From: Clostridiales bacterium
GTDB taxonomy: Bacteria > Bacillota > Clostridia > Christensenellales > Borkfalkiaceae
DNA length: 49,123 nucleotides
NCBI GenBank assembly: GCA_015069485.1
Contig: SVIM01000012.1
Span: 1 to 49,123 of the forward strand
Direction: 5' to 3'
The notes beneath the pieces are model-generated. The model was not told the DNA's origin and did no database searches. It saw only the letters and a list, made by a program, of their open reading frames with translations. This document shows, piece after piece, positions 7,171 to 15,647 of the stretch. Made by a program: the position numbers and the translations under genes. Each line of letters starts with the position of its first letter. Positions within the stretch are counted from its first letter, which is position 1.

Positions 7171-8616
7171 TTACCTTGCGCTTTTTATTGCGATTTCGTA
7201 GCCGACCAACATTTTTTGTATTAAATCGCTTTCGTATTCTTTAAAGCGCGAATTGTTATACTTATATAAATTTTGCTTTGCTCCGACCAAGTCGCAATTA
7301 TTTTGCTTACAAAAGTCGGTAAGGGCTGTAAGCGCCGATTTAACCGCCCCTTGCGTTGCGTCTAAAACCGTTTGTGGCATATTGTCGCTTTGTGCAAGCT
7401 TTTTTGCCGTGGCTTTTTCCGTTACGTCCTGCACCCTTGCCTTTGCCTTAAAGCTGTAGGAAAACACGGGTATATTATTTTCGAATTTAAGCCCCGTTCC
7501 GCTTTGCGTATTTCTAAGCCCCACCGCATAGCTTTTACCGTCCGCATCCACCGAAACTATTGCAAGCCTTACCTTGTTTTTTATTAAATTTAGCGCAAAC
7601 GCCTGCTCCTCCGATAAAATCCCTACGAAATTTCCGTCATTGAACACCGCAGTTTTACGGCAAGTAAATTCCGTCGTTCCGCCTGATTTTTGCGAAGAGC
7701 CCTGCGAGCCTTGCGAAGAGCCACCACCACCAGCCCCTTGTGATGATTTTTCACCGCCACCGCCCTCGGTGCTTGACTTACCTTCTTGCGAGCCGCCCGA
7801 GCTTCCCGAGCCACTTGACTTACCTTCTTGCGAACCGCCCGAGCTTCCCGAGCCACCCGACTTACCCTCTTGCGAGCCACCCGAACCGCCTACGCCACCT
7901 GCGTTACCGCCCGAATTTTGCGCCCCTTGACCGCCTTGTCCGCCACTTTCGTCGGCTATTTTTTTACCGTCCTGCTCTACGCCCTTAACCGACCCTTGCA
8001 TTTCCGTTTCGATATAGGGAATATAGCACGCCTTGGACGGAGATTGACTATCTTGCGCGAGCTCCTTTAAGTTTACCGTAGAAACGTTTGCCGATTTTTT
8101 AAGCTCGTCGGAAAGTATGCGTTGAAGGGATAAGGTCGTCATCGTAGCCATTGGCGTAGGCATAGAAAGTAGCTCCTGCGCCTTACCCTTGCACATAGTT
8201 ACAAGGGCGGTTAGCTGAGCGTATTCGTTACGGTAAAAATAATCTAACGTTTCGAAAACGTTTTTGCTTTTACACGATTCCCCTAATAGTATTAGCCTAC
8301 AATGCAATAATTTTGGGTAAAATCCCGTTTTAGAATTTATTTCGTTTAACGCTTCCGCAACGGTTACGCCCTTGCCCGAAACTTCGGTATAAGAAGTGTT
8401 TTCGCCGTTTTCAGAAGGCTGGGGAACGGCAATTTGCGCCGTTACTAAAAAGCTGTTATCTTCTTCGATATCAATGCCAACCGCCATTACGATAGAGGTT
8501 TTATGGATATCTACAAGACCGAAATCGTTTGTAAAAAAAAGGTAGCTAGCCAAGGCAAAAACGAGCGTATAGCAAATTAAGGGTAGCTTTTTTAGCGCCG
8601 ATTTAAGCTTTTGCAT
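7171..8616 (-). CDS. gerAC: spore germination protein GerAC (Ger(x)C family) with Gly/Ser-rich insertion
   Basis: GerAC is the third subunit of the germinant receptor in the inner spore membrane. The N-terminal domain has the family pattern VDIHKTSIVMAVGID (residues 35-49) and the C-terminal domain (about 316-481) is the usual Ger(x)C fold. Two features are odd. First, there is no lipobox cysteine; a hydrophobic segment (about 11-29) would act as a membrane anchor instead. Second, residues 224-313 are almost pure Gly, Ser, Gln, Glu and Lys, including three copies of a 14-residue unit GGSQEGKSSGSGSS encoded by 42-bp tandem repeats. This lengthens the protein to 481 residues against roughly 370-400 normally. 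It overlaps gerAB by 14 bases and has a GGGGGAAGG ribosome binding site. Confidence 0.88.
   Translation of the reverse strand: MQKLKSALKKLPLICYTLVFALASYLFFTNDFGLVDIHKTSIVMAVGIDIEEDNSFLVTAQIAVPQPSENGENTSYTEVSGKGVTVAEALNEINSKTGFYPKLLHCRLILLGESCKSKNVFETLDYFYRNEYAQLTALVTMCKGKAQELLSMPTPMATMTTLSLQRILSDELKKSANVSTVNLKELAQDSQSPSKACYIPYIETEMQGSVKGVEQDGKKIADESGGQGGQGAQNSGGNAGGVGGSGGSQEGKSGGSGSSGGSQEGKSSGSGSSGGSQEGKSSTEGGGGEKSSQGAGGGGSSQGSQGSSQKSGGTTEFTCRKTAVFNDGNFVGILSEEQAFALNLIKNKVRLAIVSVDADGKSYAVGLRNTQSGTGLKFENNIPVFSYSFKAKARVQDVTEKATAKKLAQSDNMPQTVLDATQGAVKSALTALTDFCKQNNCDLVGAKQNLYKYNNSRFKEYESDLIQKMLVGYEIAIKSAR
7748..7893 (-). repeat. 42-bp tandem repeat inside gerAC
   Basis: About three near-identical 42-bp units encode GGSQEGKS(S/G)GSGSS. 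Positions are approximate. Third-position changes between the units suggest that the repeat is retained rather than very recent. Confidence 0.75.
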
Positions 8617-9712
8617 TTTTACCTTCCCCCTTTTTTAAAAGTAGCGACGATATAGGAATTGCGTTTGCAAAAATTATAAAGGCAATTACGCCCCATCCGC
8701 CGACGAAATTTTGTAGCACGGTAAACCTATGGTCGAACACCACGGTTAGAATTATTAAAACTGCGTTGATAGCCACCGATATTATTGCGCCGTTAGAAAA
8801 TCCTATCGCCTTTTCTACGCAATACCTACACGCTTGCACCTTTAATACGAGAGAAAATAACATAACGATTTCCAAGGCGTAAAGGGCGATATAGTCCACC
8901 CTGCCCACGTTGTTTACCGCCGAAAAAAAAGTAGAAATTTTGCTTATTACGAAAAAGATATTAGACGAAAGGTCGGCATATATGCCGTAGAAAATAACGC
9001 AAACGAGCAACACTATTAAACCGCCCACGCCGTAGGATACGGTAATTTTTAAGGCGTCGCCCTTTTTGTATTTAAAGTGCCCCATAAATAGCAATATATA
9101 CGCCGCTTCCGAAAACCGCGTAGCCCCCGTAAGCGCGCCCTGCAAAACCGTTTGAGGCGAATTTGAAAATACGGGCAAAAGGTTGGAAAAATCTACCTCG
9201 TCAAACGACATTACGATAATCGTTCCAACGGAAATTATAAATAAAATAAAGCAAAGATCTGCCGCCCTTGCCGCAGAATTTAACCCCTTTGCGCCCGCGT
9301 AAACGGAAAATATAAAAAATGGCAAAAAGGGAATTAACGAAGGTATCGTATCGTAAAAAATGTCTTGCACGTAAAGCTTATGCTCGCCAAGCGGTAAAAT
9401 TGAAGCGAACAAAAAATACAGGGCAAAAAGCCCCATTATAATTTTTGCGGGAATTTTGCCAAACGCGTTTTGTAGGCGAGTATAAAGCGTTAAGTCGCTT
9501 TTAGAGCAGGCGTAGGCAGCCGCCCACACCGCAACGCCGTGAATTAAAAAGTCGATTAATGCGGCAATCCATAAATCGTTATTTGTATAAAAGCTTAAAT
9601 TAGTAGGGTACAACAACACCTTACCGCACACGTTAAAGGCAATTAAAATAAAGCAAATTTGCCTTACACTTATTCTGTTATCCGCTTTAGAATTTAGCGT
9701 TTTACTTTCCAT
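8603..9712 (-). CDS. gerAB: spore germination protein GerAB (APC-superfamily transporter fold)
   Basis: GerAB is the germinant-binding integral membrane subunit of GerA-type receptors. The 369-residue product has ten predicted membrane helices and follows the GerAB/ArcD/ProY family order, with ISVRQICFILIAF at the start of helix 1. It overlaps gerAA by 11 bases and gerAC by 14, so the three are translationally coupled in the canonical A-B-C order. AGGAGAAAAAG precedes the ATG. Confidence 0.93.
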   Translation of the reverse strand: MESKTLNSKADNRISVRQICFILIAFNVCGKVLLYPTNLSFYTNNDLWIAALIDFLIHGVAVWAAAYACSKSDLTLYTRLQNAFGKIPAKIIMGLFALYFLFASILPLGEHKLYVQDIFYDTIPSLIPFLPFFIFSVYAGAKGLNSAARAADLCFILFIISVGTIIVMSFDEVDFSNLLPVFSNSPQTVLQGALTGATRFSEAAYILLFMGHFKYKKGDALKITVSYGVGGLIVLLVCVIFYGIYADLSSNIFFVISKISTFFSAVNNVGRVDYIALYALEIVMLFSLVLKVQACRYCVEKAIGFSNGAIISVAINAVLIILTVVFDHRFTVLQNFVGGWGVIAFIIFANAIPISSLLLKKGEGKNAKA

Positions 9713-11153
9713 CTTTTTCTCCTTTCGCGTTGCGTTTTAGCCTTGTTTTGTTGGGGGTATTTAGTGAATTGGGGCGGGAATATAGCGAAAATAACCCCAT
9801 TTTTACCGTTGAGTCCTTAAGGTCGGAAAGATTTAGCGGAGCGCACGGTGAAAGAAGCGGAGTGCCGTACGACTGCTCGCTTATTAAATAGCAAATAATA
9901 TAGGTTAGTGCAAGCACTATACCAAAAGTACCAAAGCTACCTGCAACTATTAAAAATAGCCATCTTAAAGTCGTAGTAGTTTCGATAAGCTCGGGCACGG
10001 TGTAAAGACAAATTGCCGAAAAGGCTATAATTATTATTGCGGGGGTGGAAATTATTCCCGCCTTTACGGCAGTATCGCCTAAAACTAACGCACCTACGAT
10101 AGAAAGCGCCAACCCCACGTATTTTGGCATACGGATACTTGCTTCGTTTAAAACCTCTAAAACGAATAGGGTTAAAAACATTTCTATACTTGGCGATAGG
10201 GGAATACCCGATACTGAGCTGGAAATTTTTAGCAATAATTTTAACGGAATTAATTGCATTTTAAAAAGCTGGGCAGAGATGTAAAAGGCAGGCAATAAAA
10301 GCCCCACCAAAACGGAAATTAAACGCAATATCCTAACGATAGTTGCCCTATACGGCGCGACGTAATAATCTTCTGCCGACTGAAAATCTTCTGCAATCAT
10401 ATACGGCGCGGTAAGCACCATCGGCGAGCCGTCCACCACTATTGCCACCCTTCCTTCGCTAATTTTAGCGCACACGATATCGGGCTTTTCAGATGAAGCG
10501 CAACGCTTAAAAAGCGAGTGTGGCTTTTTAGAAATAAGCTCGGCTATATATGATGAATCGGGGATATTATCTATTATATGCTCGTTTAGCTTTTGCTCTA
10601 TTTTTTCGGGCACGTCCTTTTTACAAACGCCTTCGATATAGCAAATGGCAACGTTGGTCTGCGAATTTTTACCCACCTTTAAAAGCTTAACCTGCAAATT
10701 CGGCGTTTTAATTCTTTTTCTAATAAGCCCTAAATTAGTTTTAAATTCTTCTACGAAGCCCTCCCTTGGGCCACGAACAACTATTTGCGTAGGCGGTTCC
10801 ATAACCGACCTTGTAGGCGGTTTTTTTAATCCTATTATTAAAAATTTTTCTTCGCCGTCAATAAACAGTACGGCGTTACCTTCTAAAATTTCATCTACCG
10901 CCGAATTTATATCGTCCCCTTCCTTTAATTCCGGAAGAGCCAAATAAAGCTTGACCTTTAAAACCTCGTCTTCCTTTTTTGCGATACGGAGAGGCTTTAC
11001 GACCAAATCACCAAGTAAAGCCTTATCGCAAATGCCGTCGGCGTAAATTGCCGTAAATTTTTTACCGCCGTCGGATATAAAATCGAAGGTTAAAATATCC
11101 TGCGAGGTTAATATTTGTTTAACCTCTTTAACGCTTGCCTGTAGGTTTTTCAT
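9702..11153 (-). CDS. gerAA: spore germination protein GerAA
   Basis: GerAA is the large subunit of the GerA germinant receptor, now thought to form an oligomeric ion channel in the inner spore membrane. The soluble N-terminal half holds the family signature EPPTQIVVRGPREGFVE (about residues 118-134) and VDGSPMVLTAPY; the second half has about five to six membrane helices, including GIPLSPSIEMFLTL. Length of 483 is typical. The ATG has no Shine-Dalgarno sequence (TTTATTGT precedes it) and no clear sigma-A promoter, consistent with a forespore promoter that I cannot define with confidence. It is divergent from the glycosylase gene at 11307. Confidence 0.94.
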   Translation of the reverse strand: MKNLQASVKEVKQILTSQDILTFDFISDGGKKFTAIYADGICDKALLGDLVVKPLRIAKKEDEVLKVKLYLALPELKEGDDINSAVDEILEGNAVLFIDGEEKFLIIGLKKPPTRSVMEPPTQIVVRGPREGFVEEFKTNLGLIRKRIKTPNLQVKLLKVGKNSQTNVAICYIEGVCKKDVPEKIEQKLNEHIIDNIPDSSYIAELISKKPHSLFKRCASSEKPDIVCAKISEGRVAIVVDGSPMVLTAPYMIAEDFQSAEDYYVAPYRATIVRILRLISVLVGLLLPAFYISAQLFKMQLIPLKLLLKISSSVSGIPLSPSIEMFLTLFVLEVLNEASIRMPKYVGLALSIVGALVLGDTAVKAGIISTPAIIIIAFSAICLYTVPELIETTTTLRWLFLIVAGSFGTFGIVLALTYIICYLISEQSYGTPLLSPCAPLNLSDLKDSTVKMGLFSLYSRPNSLNTPNKTRLKRNAKGEKDGK

Positions 11154-11202
11154 ACAATAAATATTTGCAAAAATTTTATAAAAATACTACTGCCTGGCGC
11201 AC

Positions 11203-11231
11203 TTGACGAAGTTTTATAAAAATGATAAAAT
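11203..11231 (+). promoter_or_regulatory. sigma-A promoter of the glycosylase gene
   Basis: TTGACG (11203-11208), a 17-base spacer and TAAAAT (11226-11231), about 75 bases before the ATG. Confidence 0.8.
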
Positions 11232-11306
11232 ACAATTGTGCCACAAAACCGCATTTTGCGCTTTAAGGCTTGCTTGGCTTTATACCACTAATTAAAAAGG
11301 CTTATT

Positions 11307-12128
11307 ATGAAATTTGATTACGATTCAACCTACTTTAACCCCAAAGACGTTTTAGAGTGCGGGCAAATTTTTAGGTTTACCCCCTATAAAAGGGGCTATA
11401 AACTATTTTCTAAGGATTTGGCGTGCTATATTTATTTGGACGGCGCAAAAACGGTTGTAGAAAGTGAAAATAGCGATTATTTTTATAATTTTTTTGATTT
11501 GGAGCGGGACTATGCCTCGATTATTAAAAGAGCAAAGGCATTTAACCTACCCGTCGTAAACCGCGCGTGCGAGGCGGCGAAGGGGTTAAGGCTGTTAAAT
11601 CAAGACGCCGAGGAAATGATTTTTTCCTTTATAATTTCGCAAAATAATAATATTCCCAGAATAAAATCCATAATAGAAAAAATATGCAACAAGTTTGGCA
11701 ACGAGCGCGAATTTTTAGGAGAAAAGTATTATACCTTTCCTACCGCACAAGCGTTAGAGAGCGCAAGCGTTGAAGATTTTAAACGGATGGGCGCAGGGTA
11801 TAGATGCGTTTATTTAAGGGATACTGCCGTAGCAATTGCAAAAAACGGAATAGAACACCTTAAAAATTTAGGCACAGACGAGCTTAAAAAGGAGCTATTG
11901 AAATTTAACGGAATAGGCCCGAAGGTTGCCGACTGCATATCGCTTTTTGGCTTTGGCAAAAGGCAAAGCTTCCCCGTAGATACTTGGATAGAAAAGCTTT
12001 ATAAGCAAGACTTTGGCGGAACGCTTACCGACAGAAATAAAATTAATTTATTTTTTACCGACAAATTTAAAGAGGATTCGGGGTATATTCAGCAGTATCT
12101 TTTTTACGCAAAACGGGAAAACTTATAA
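11307..12128 (+). CDS. OGG1-type 8-oxoguanine DNA glycosylase/AP lyase
   Basis: The enzyme removes 8-oxoguanine opposite C and cleaves the backbone by beta elimination. The helix-hairpin-helix GIGPKVADC carries the catalytic Lys (about residue 213), and the downstream SFPVDTWIEK provides the conserved Asp. The N-terminal OGG_N-like domain is present (YFNPKDVLECGQIFRF). At 273 residues it resembles the bacterial OGG1 of Clostridium acetobutylicum rather than AlkA. The ribosome binding site is AAGG. Only 2 bases separate its stop from the next gene, so they are co-transcribed. Confidence 0.88.
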   Translation: MKFDYDSTYFNPKDVLECGQIFRFTPYKRGYKLFSKDLACYIYLDGAKTVVESENSDYFYNFFDLERDYASIIKRAKAFNLPVVNRACEAAKGLRLLNQDAEEMIFSFIISQNNNIPRIKSIIEKICNKFGNEREFLGEKYYTFPTAQALESASVEDFKRMGAGYRCVYLRDTAVAIAKNGIEHLKNLGTDELKKELLKFNGIGPKVADCISLFGFGKRQSFPVDTWIEKLYKQDFGGTLTDRNKINLFFTDKFKEDSGYIQQYLFYAKRENL

Positions 12129-12130
12129 GT

Positions 12131-12829
12131 ATGCCCGATTATTTTTCACACTCTGCGGTTGCAACGCAGGCCTATAACAACTTAAATGAAAGCTTAAAGC
12201 AAAAGATAATATCGCCCACCTTGTTCCTTTTAGGGGCGCAGGGAGGCGATATTTTTTACACTTGCAATATGGGGCTTAAGTGCGGAAATTTAGGCAAAAT
12301 TTTGCACAAGCAAAGCCCTGCCCGTATTTTTAAAATTTTAGCCGGCAAAAACAAAAGCTACGCTGCCGGGTTTGCCACCCACTATGCGTTAGATAGCACC
12401 TTTCACCCCATAATATACGCGTTTGAACGGGGAAAAATTGCACCGCTTGCCCACTTTAATTTTGAAGCGGATTTGGGGCTTTATATATGCTCAAGGCTAA
12501 ACTATACCCGTAAAATTTTGCAAAAGGACGCCGTTTTGGGCTGTGCCTACGCCGTTTACGATAGCGTTAAGGACATATGCGACGGAATAACGGCAACGGG
12601 CGTTGAAAAATGCCTTAAAAAGCATTGTAATTCTATTGCCCTTTTATATAAAATGCGTAGGGCGTGTTATAGGTACGACTTGGATTATAAAAAATTTGCG
12701 CCCGTATTAAATAGGGCAATTTCGCTTGCAGAAAAGGCGATAGAGTGCGTGCTGTGTGAAAATATTGACGAAAGAATTTTTAATAAGGACTTTTTAAATA
12801 AAAGCTTGAATATAAACGATTATTATTAA
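12131..12829 (+). CDS. zinc-dependent phospholipase C-like protein
   Basis: The pattern of metal ligands fits the zinc-dependent phospholipase C/S1-P1 nuclease-like family found in clostridial genomes: an N-terminal YFSHSAVA, LGAQGGDIFY, ATHYALDSTFHP and AHFNFEADL, giving the His/Asp ligands in the right order. The 232-residue product has no signal peptide, so it is probably intracellular and its substrate is unknown, unlike secreted PLC toxins. It follows the glycosylase gene with a 2-base gap. Confidence 0.8.
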   Translation: MPDYFSHSAVATQAYNNLNESLKQKIISPTLFLLGAQGGDIFYTCNMGLKCGNLGKILHKQSPARIFKILAGKNKSYAAGFATHYALDSTFHPIIYAFERGKIAPLAHFNFEADLGLYICSRLNYTRKILQKDAVLGCAYAVYDSVKDICDGITATGVEKCLKKHCNSIALLYKMRRACYRYDLDYKKFAPVLNRAISLAEKAIECVLCENIDERIFNKDFLNKSLNINDYY

Positions 12830-12851
12830 TTTTTTGCCCACCCTTGCAACG

Positions 12852-12891
12852 AAAAACGCCTTGCTTTTAGTTTAAAATGCAAGGCGTTTTT
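12852..12891. terminator. bidirectional terminator between PLC-like gene and spoIVFB
   Basis: AAAAACGCCTTGC pairs with GCAAGGCGTTTTT across a 14-base A/T-rich loop, with T-runs on both exits. Confidence 0.8.
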
Positions 12892-12933
12892 ATTTAATAT
12901 GTTATATTAATTAAGGCATATATGCGCACTAAT

Positions 12934-13755
12934 TCAATTTTCTTCGCTTGATAGAACCCTATCGTAAACGCTTGCCGTTTGTAGCTTTGCAATTAACTCC
13001 TCCTCGCTAATCTCTTCCAAAAAGTCGTTAAAATAGATTTGAAGCACTAAATATTTGGCGCTATCTAAATGCGTTAACGCATGCCTAAATGTTATATCTT
13101 GGTTGCACTTTATATATTTAACCTCTACCCCTCGCCGTAATTTTTTTTGAGAAACGAACTTGATTTTGCAGGCAGGCTGTTGCTTTTCAAAGGCGGAGGC
13201 AATTAAAAATACCGCCAAAATTAGTAGCGAAGGATTTTGTACCGCAAAAATAAAGAGGCAAATAAACGATAGCGCAAGCGCGACGCCCGTGCCCTTTAAC
13301 ACCCATTTTGCCACCCTTTCGCCCGCAATTTTTTTTACGGCAACCTGCAAAATTCTGCCACCGTCCAAGGGGTAAGCGGGGAATAAATTTAATAAAAGCA
13401 TTGCCAAATTTGCGTTAAAGGCGACGTCAGTATAGGCGTACGCTTCGGGGAAAAACCACCAAAGCCCCGCAAAGCCCACGCAAAGCGCAAGGTTAATAAA
13501 CGGCCCGGAAAGGGCTAACAGCACCTCGTCTTTTGCGCTTATGCCTTCGATATCGCAAACGGCGGCGGCACCGTATGGCATAAGCTTAACGTTTTTGCAG
13601 TTATACCCTATTTTTTCGGCGTAAAAAATATGACCGCACTCGTGTAGAAGTGCGGTTAAAGTACATATTATAAACGGAGCAAGCTCCCCTACAATTATGC
13701 TGAATACGCCAACCAGAAAAAATAGCGGATGTATTTTTACTTTTATGAATTCCAA
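12934..13755 (-). CDS. spoIVFB: SpoIVFB, site-2 protease for pro-sigma-K processing
   Basis: SpoIVFB is an M50 intramembrane metalloprotease in the mother-cell-derived outer forespore membrane. It cleaves pro-sigma-K late in sporulation. The zinc motif HECGH (about residues 38-42) and the third ligand block NLFPAYPLDGGRIL are intact, within about five to six membrane helices. The C-terminal soluble part (about 205-273) has the CBS-like shape of the family. The start codon is TTG, overlapping the end of spoIVFA by 13 bases, so expression depends on coupling. Length of 273 is normal. Confidence 0.92.
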   Translation of the reverse strand: MEFIKVKIHPLFFLVGVFSIIVGELAPFIICTLTALLHECGHIFYAEKIGYNCKNVKLMPYGAAAVCDIEGISAKDEVLLALSGPFINLALCVGFAGLWWFFPEAYAYTDVAFNANLAMLLLNLFPAYPLDGGRILQVAVKKIAGERVAKWVLKGTGVALALSFICLFIFAVQNPSLLILAVFLIASAFEKQQPACKIKFVSQKKLRRGVEVKYIKCNQDITFRHALTHLDSAKYLVLQIYFNDFLEEISEEELIAKLQTASVYDRVLSSEEN

Positions 13756-14471
13756 ACGGGCACCGTACCGCTTAACGAATAATTATTTAATAGCAAGCCT
13801 TCGTTATACATAGAAACGGTAACTTGATTTTCGCCGTTAGTGTAAGCTATTGGAACACCGCTTTTTACGCTGTCGCCCACCGAATAATAGACGGTATCAA
13901 CGCCCGTAACCACGCTTGAAAAAAGTGAGGTATGAGCAATTTCAACGGTATATATGCCCGATTCATTTTGATAAACGGCAGAAACGGTGCCTTGGCAAAC
14001 GGGGTAAACGGCACAGCTGTCGGTAAAGGTTATAACACCGCTTTCCGACACGGTAACCTCGGCGTCGGAAAGGTCTGAAACGACGGGGAAAAGGTCGAAT
14101 TCAGAATAAGCCGATTCCGTTTGCTCTACCTCTGAAAAATAGTTTATAAAGGTATTAATAGCCGTGTTGGGTACTAACATATTAGTTGCAAAAATACCTA
14201 ACGCCAAGGCGCACGCAGCGGCCGTTTCGGCAATTAAAATTATATCTCTTTTGCCCTTTACCTCGCTCGCTTCGTAAAAGTCTGATTTACTCGTTAAATC
14301 CTCGGGGTAAACGTAATCGTCCATCCTTCCGTTTACGCTATCCATTGCTTTAGCCTTTAAATCCTCTTCCCTATCTTCTTTTTTTCTTGAAAAAATACTC
14401 TTCTTTTTTACTACCTTTACGGTGTTTACGGGGATTTCTAACATTTCCGCATAATCTAATTCATCATTCAT
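13743..14471 (-). CDS. spoIVFA: SpoIVFA-like regulator of SpoIVFB with degenerate LytM domain
   Basis: The 242-residue product has an acidic/basic cytosolic N-terminus (about 1-75), one membrane segment (about 77-98) and an extracytoplasmic C-terminus with the beta-sheet pattern of a LytM/M23 domain (GTVSAVYQNESGIYTVEIAH, then GDSVKSGVPIAY). The catalytic HxH of M23 peptidases is missing, as expected for SpoIVFA, which inhibits SpoIVFB until the forespore signal arrives. Identity rests mainly on position: it overlaps spoIVFB. GGAGG precedes the ATG. Confidence 0.82.
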   Translation of the reverse strand: MNDELDYAEMLEIPVNTVKVVKKKSIFSRKKEDREEDLKAKAMDSVNGRMDDYVYPEDLTSKSDFYEASEVKGKRDIILIAETAAACALALGIFATNMLVPNTAINTFINYFSEVEQTESAYSEFDLFPVVSDLSDAEVTVSESGVITFTDSCAVYPVCQGTVSAVYQNESGIYTVEIAHTSLFSSVVTGVDTVYYSVGDSVKSGVPIAYTNGENQVTVSMYNEGLLLNNYSLSGTVPVWNS

Positions 14472-14498
14472 AAATCGCCTCCAAATCGCTTTGTATAA

Positions 14499-14527
14499 AA
14501 TATATATGCTTTGGACAAGCAGTTTAT
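14499..14527 (-). promoter_or_regulatory. possible sigma-E promoter of spoIVFA
   Basis: On the minus strand GCATAAA and CATATATA are about 14 bases apart. This resembles the sigma-E pattern (-35 near KMATATT, -10 near CATACANT), matching five positions of each. Coordinates are approximate. spoIVF is a sigma-E operon in Bacillus subtilis. Confidence 0.35.
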
Positions 14528-14572
14528 GCTTTTAAATACAAAAAGTTTAAAAAAGTGAAAATTAGAATAAAT

Positions 14573-14601
14573 GCGCCGAACGCAATTTTTGCGTTCGGCG
14601 C
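14573..14601 (-). terminator. ksgA terminator
   Basis: GCGCCGAACGCAA pairs with TTGCGTTCGGCGC, 23 bases after the ksgA stop codon; AT-rich sequence follows on the minus strand. Confidence 0.8.
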
Positions 14602-14623
14602 TTAAGCTTTTATAGCGAATTTT

Positions 14624-15463
14624 TTACTTTATATATTTGGAAAGGGCTTTTGCAAGGCTTGCAAATTGAACGGGAGATAAGGTTTCCCCCCTCGCCTTTT
14701 CGTCGATTAAGCACTCGTTTAAAACGCCCTTTGCTTGCTCGCGCGAAAGCTTGAAGGCGTTAACCAAATTATTTTCTAAGGTCTTTCTTCTCGATAAAAA
14801 CGCGGCGTGAACGCTTTTTTTATAAAGCTCGCAATCCTCCACATCAACGCCACCCTGCGTTAAATTAATTTGCACCACGGCGCTATCCACGTTGGGCACG
14901 GGGTAGAACATTTTACGGGGAACGGACTTTATAATTTTACCCTTACCGCGAAGGGCAATAACTGCGGTAATTGCGCCATAGTCGGGGGTGTTTGGCTCTG
15001 CACATAGGCGTTTTGCCACTTCTTCCTGCACCATAACCGAAAGGGAAACGCAACGCTTGCTATGCTCTATAAACTGCATTATAAGGGGCGTTGTTATATA
15101 GTAAGGCAGGTTTGCAACGACGGCGTAGTCTTCACCTAATTCTTCTTCAAACAGGTCCATCCTAACCTTTGTAAAGTCCTTAAAAACGACTTCGGCGTTA
15201 TCTACGCCCGCCAAGGTTTTTTCTAAAACGGGCTTAAGCTTCGTGTCTATTTCAAAGGCGATAACTCTTTTAGCCCTTTCGGCAATAGCCCTTGTTAAAG
15301 TGCCTGCGCCACAGCCTATTTCCACCACCGTTAAGCTTTTATTTACGCCGGATTTTTCCACGATATCGGCAAGCAAATTTTTATCGGTTATAAAGTTTTG
15401 ACCAAACTGCTTTTTAAAGGCAAAGCCCGTTTGTTTTAAAACCTCGCTAACTTTTTCTTCCAT
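14624..15463 (-). CDS. ksgA: 16S rRNA dimethyladenosine transferase KsgA/RsmA
   Basis: KsgA dimethylates A1518 and A1519 in helix 45 of 16S rRNA during 30S assembly. Motifs are clear: QNFITDKNLL at the N-terminus, the SAM loop EIGCGAGTLT, and the catalytic NLPYYITTPL. The C-terminal helical domain with FLSRRKTL is present. I set the start at 15461-15463 (MEEKVSEVL), giving 279 residues. The frame extends 28 codons upstream, but that part spans the promoter and reads as noncoding. AGG lies upstream of this ATG. Confidence 0.95.
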   Translation of the reverse strand: MEEKVSEVLKQTGFAFKKQFGQNFITDKNLLADIVEKSGVNKSLTVVEIGCGAGTLTRAIAERAKRVIAFEIDTKLKPVLEKTLAGVDNAEVVFKDFTKVRMDLFEEELGEDYAVVANLPYYITTPLIMQFIEHSKRCVSLSVMVQEEVAKRLCAEPNTPDYGAITAVIALRGKGKIIKSVPRKMFYPVPNVDSAVVQINLTQGGVDVEDCELYKKSVHAAFLSRRKTLENNLVNAFKLSREQAKGVLNECLIDEKARGETLSPVQFASLAKALSKYIK

Positions 15464-15493
15464 AATATACCTACGAAATTTTTGTATATTAAT

Positions 15494-15522
15494 ATTATAG
15501 CAACAAATAATAATTTTGTAAA
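15494..15522 (-). promoter_or_regulatory. ksgA sigma-A promoter
   Basis: TTTACA (15517-15522) and TATAAT (15494-15499) are 17 bases apart on the minus strand, giving a leader of about 24 bases. It lies inside the upstream extension of the ksgA frame, which supports the downstream start. Confidence 0.82.
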
Positions 15523-15595
15523 CGCATTTAGGCCAAGTATTGCGCAACTAAAAATTTTGCGCATACTGCTTAATCGTTTGCAACTTAAGATGAAA

Positions 15596-15627
15596 AAAGC
15601 CCGAGCGTTTTATAAACGCTCGGGCTT
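15596..15627 (-). terminator. terminator of the SPFH/zinc-ribbon unit
   Basis: AAAGCCCGAGCGTTTA and TAAACGCTCGGGCTTT form a perfect 16-bp palindrome arm pair, 20 bases after the SPFH gene stop; a T-rich exit is present on the minus strand. Confidence 0.82.
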
Positions 15628-15647
15628 TCGACTTTATTACACTATTA

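Noticed and set aside
7574-8070. Proline-rich frames on the plus strand
   Set aside because: They are antisense to the Gly/Ser repeat of gerAC and have no start signals.
11307-12128. AlkA-type 3-methyladenine glycosylase
   Set aside because: The catalytic Lys in GIGPKVADC and the OGG_N-like N-terminus favour an OGG1-type enzyme; AlkA lacks that Lys.
12131-12829. Secreted phospholipase C toxin
   Set aside because: No signal peptide and no C2-type membrane-binding domain; only the zinc-ligand pattern is shared.
14624-15547. Longer KsgA start with 28 extra residues
   Set aside because: The extension reads through a consensus promoter and has no ribosome binding site; MEEKVSEVL matches the family start.
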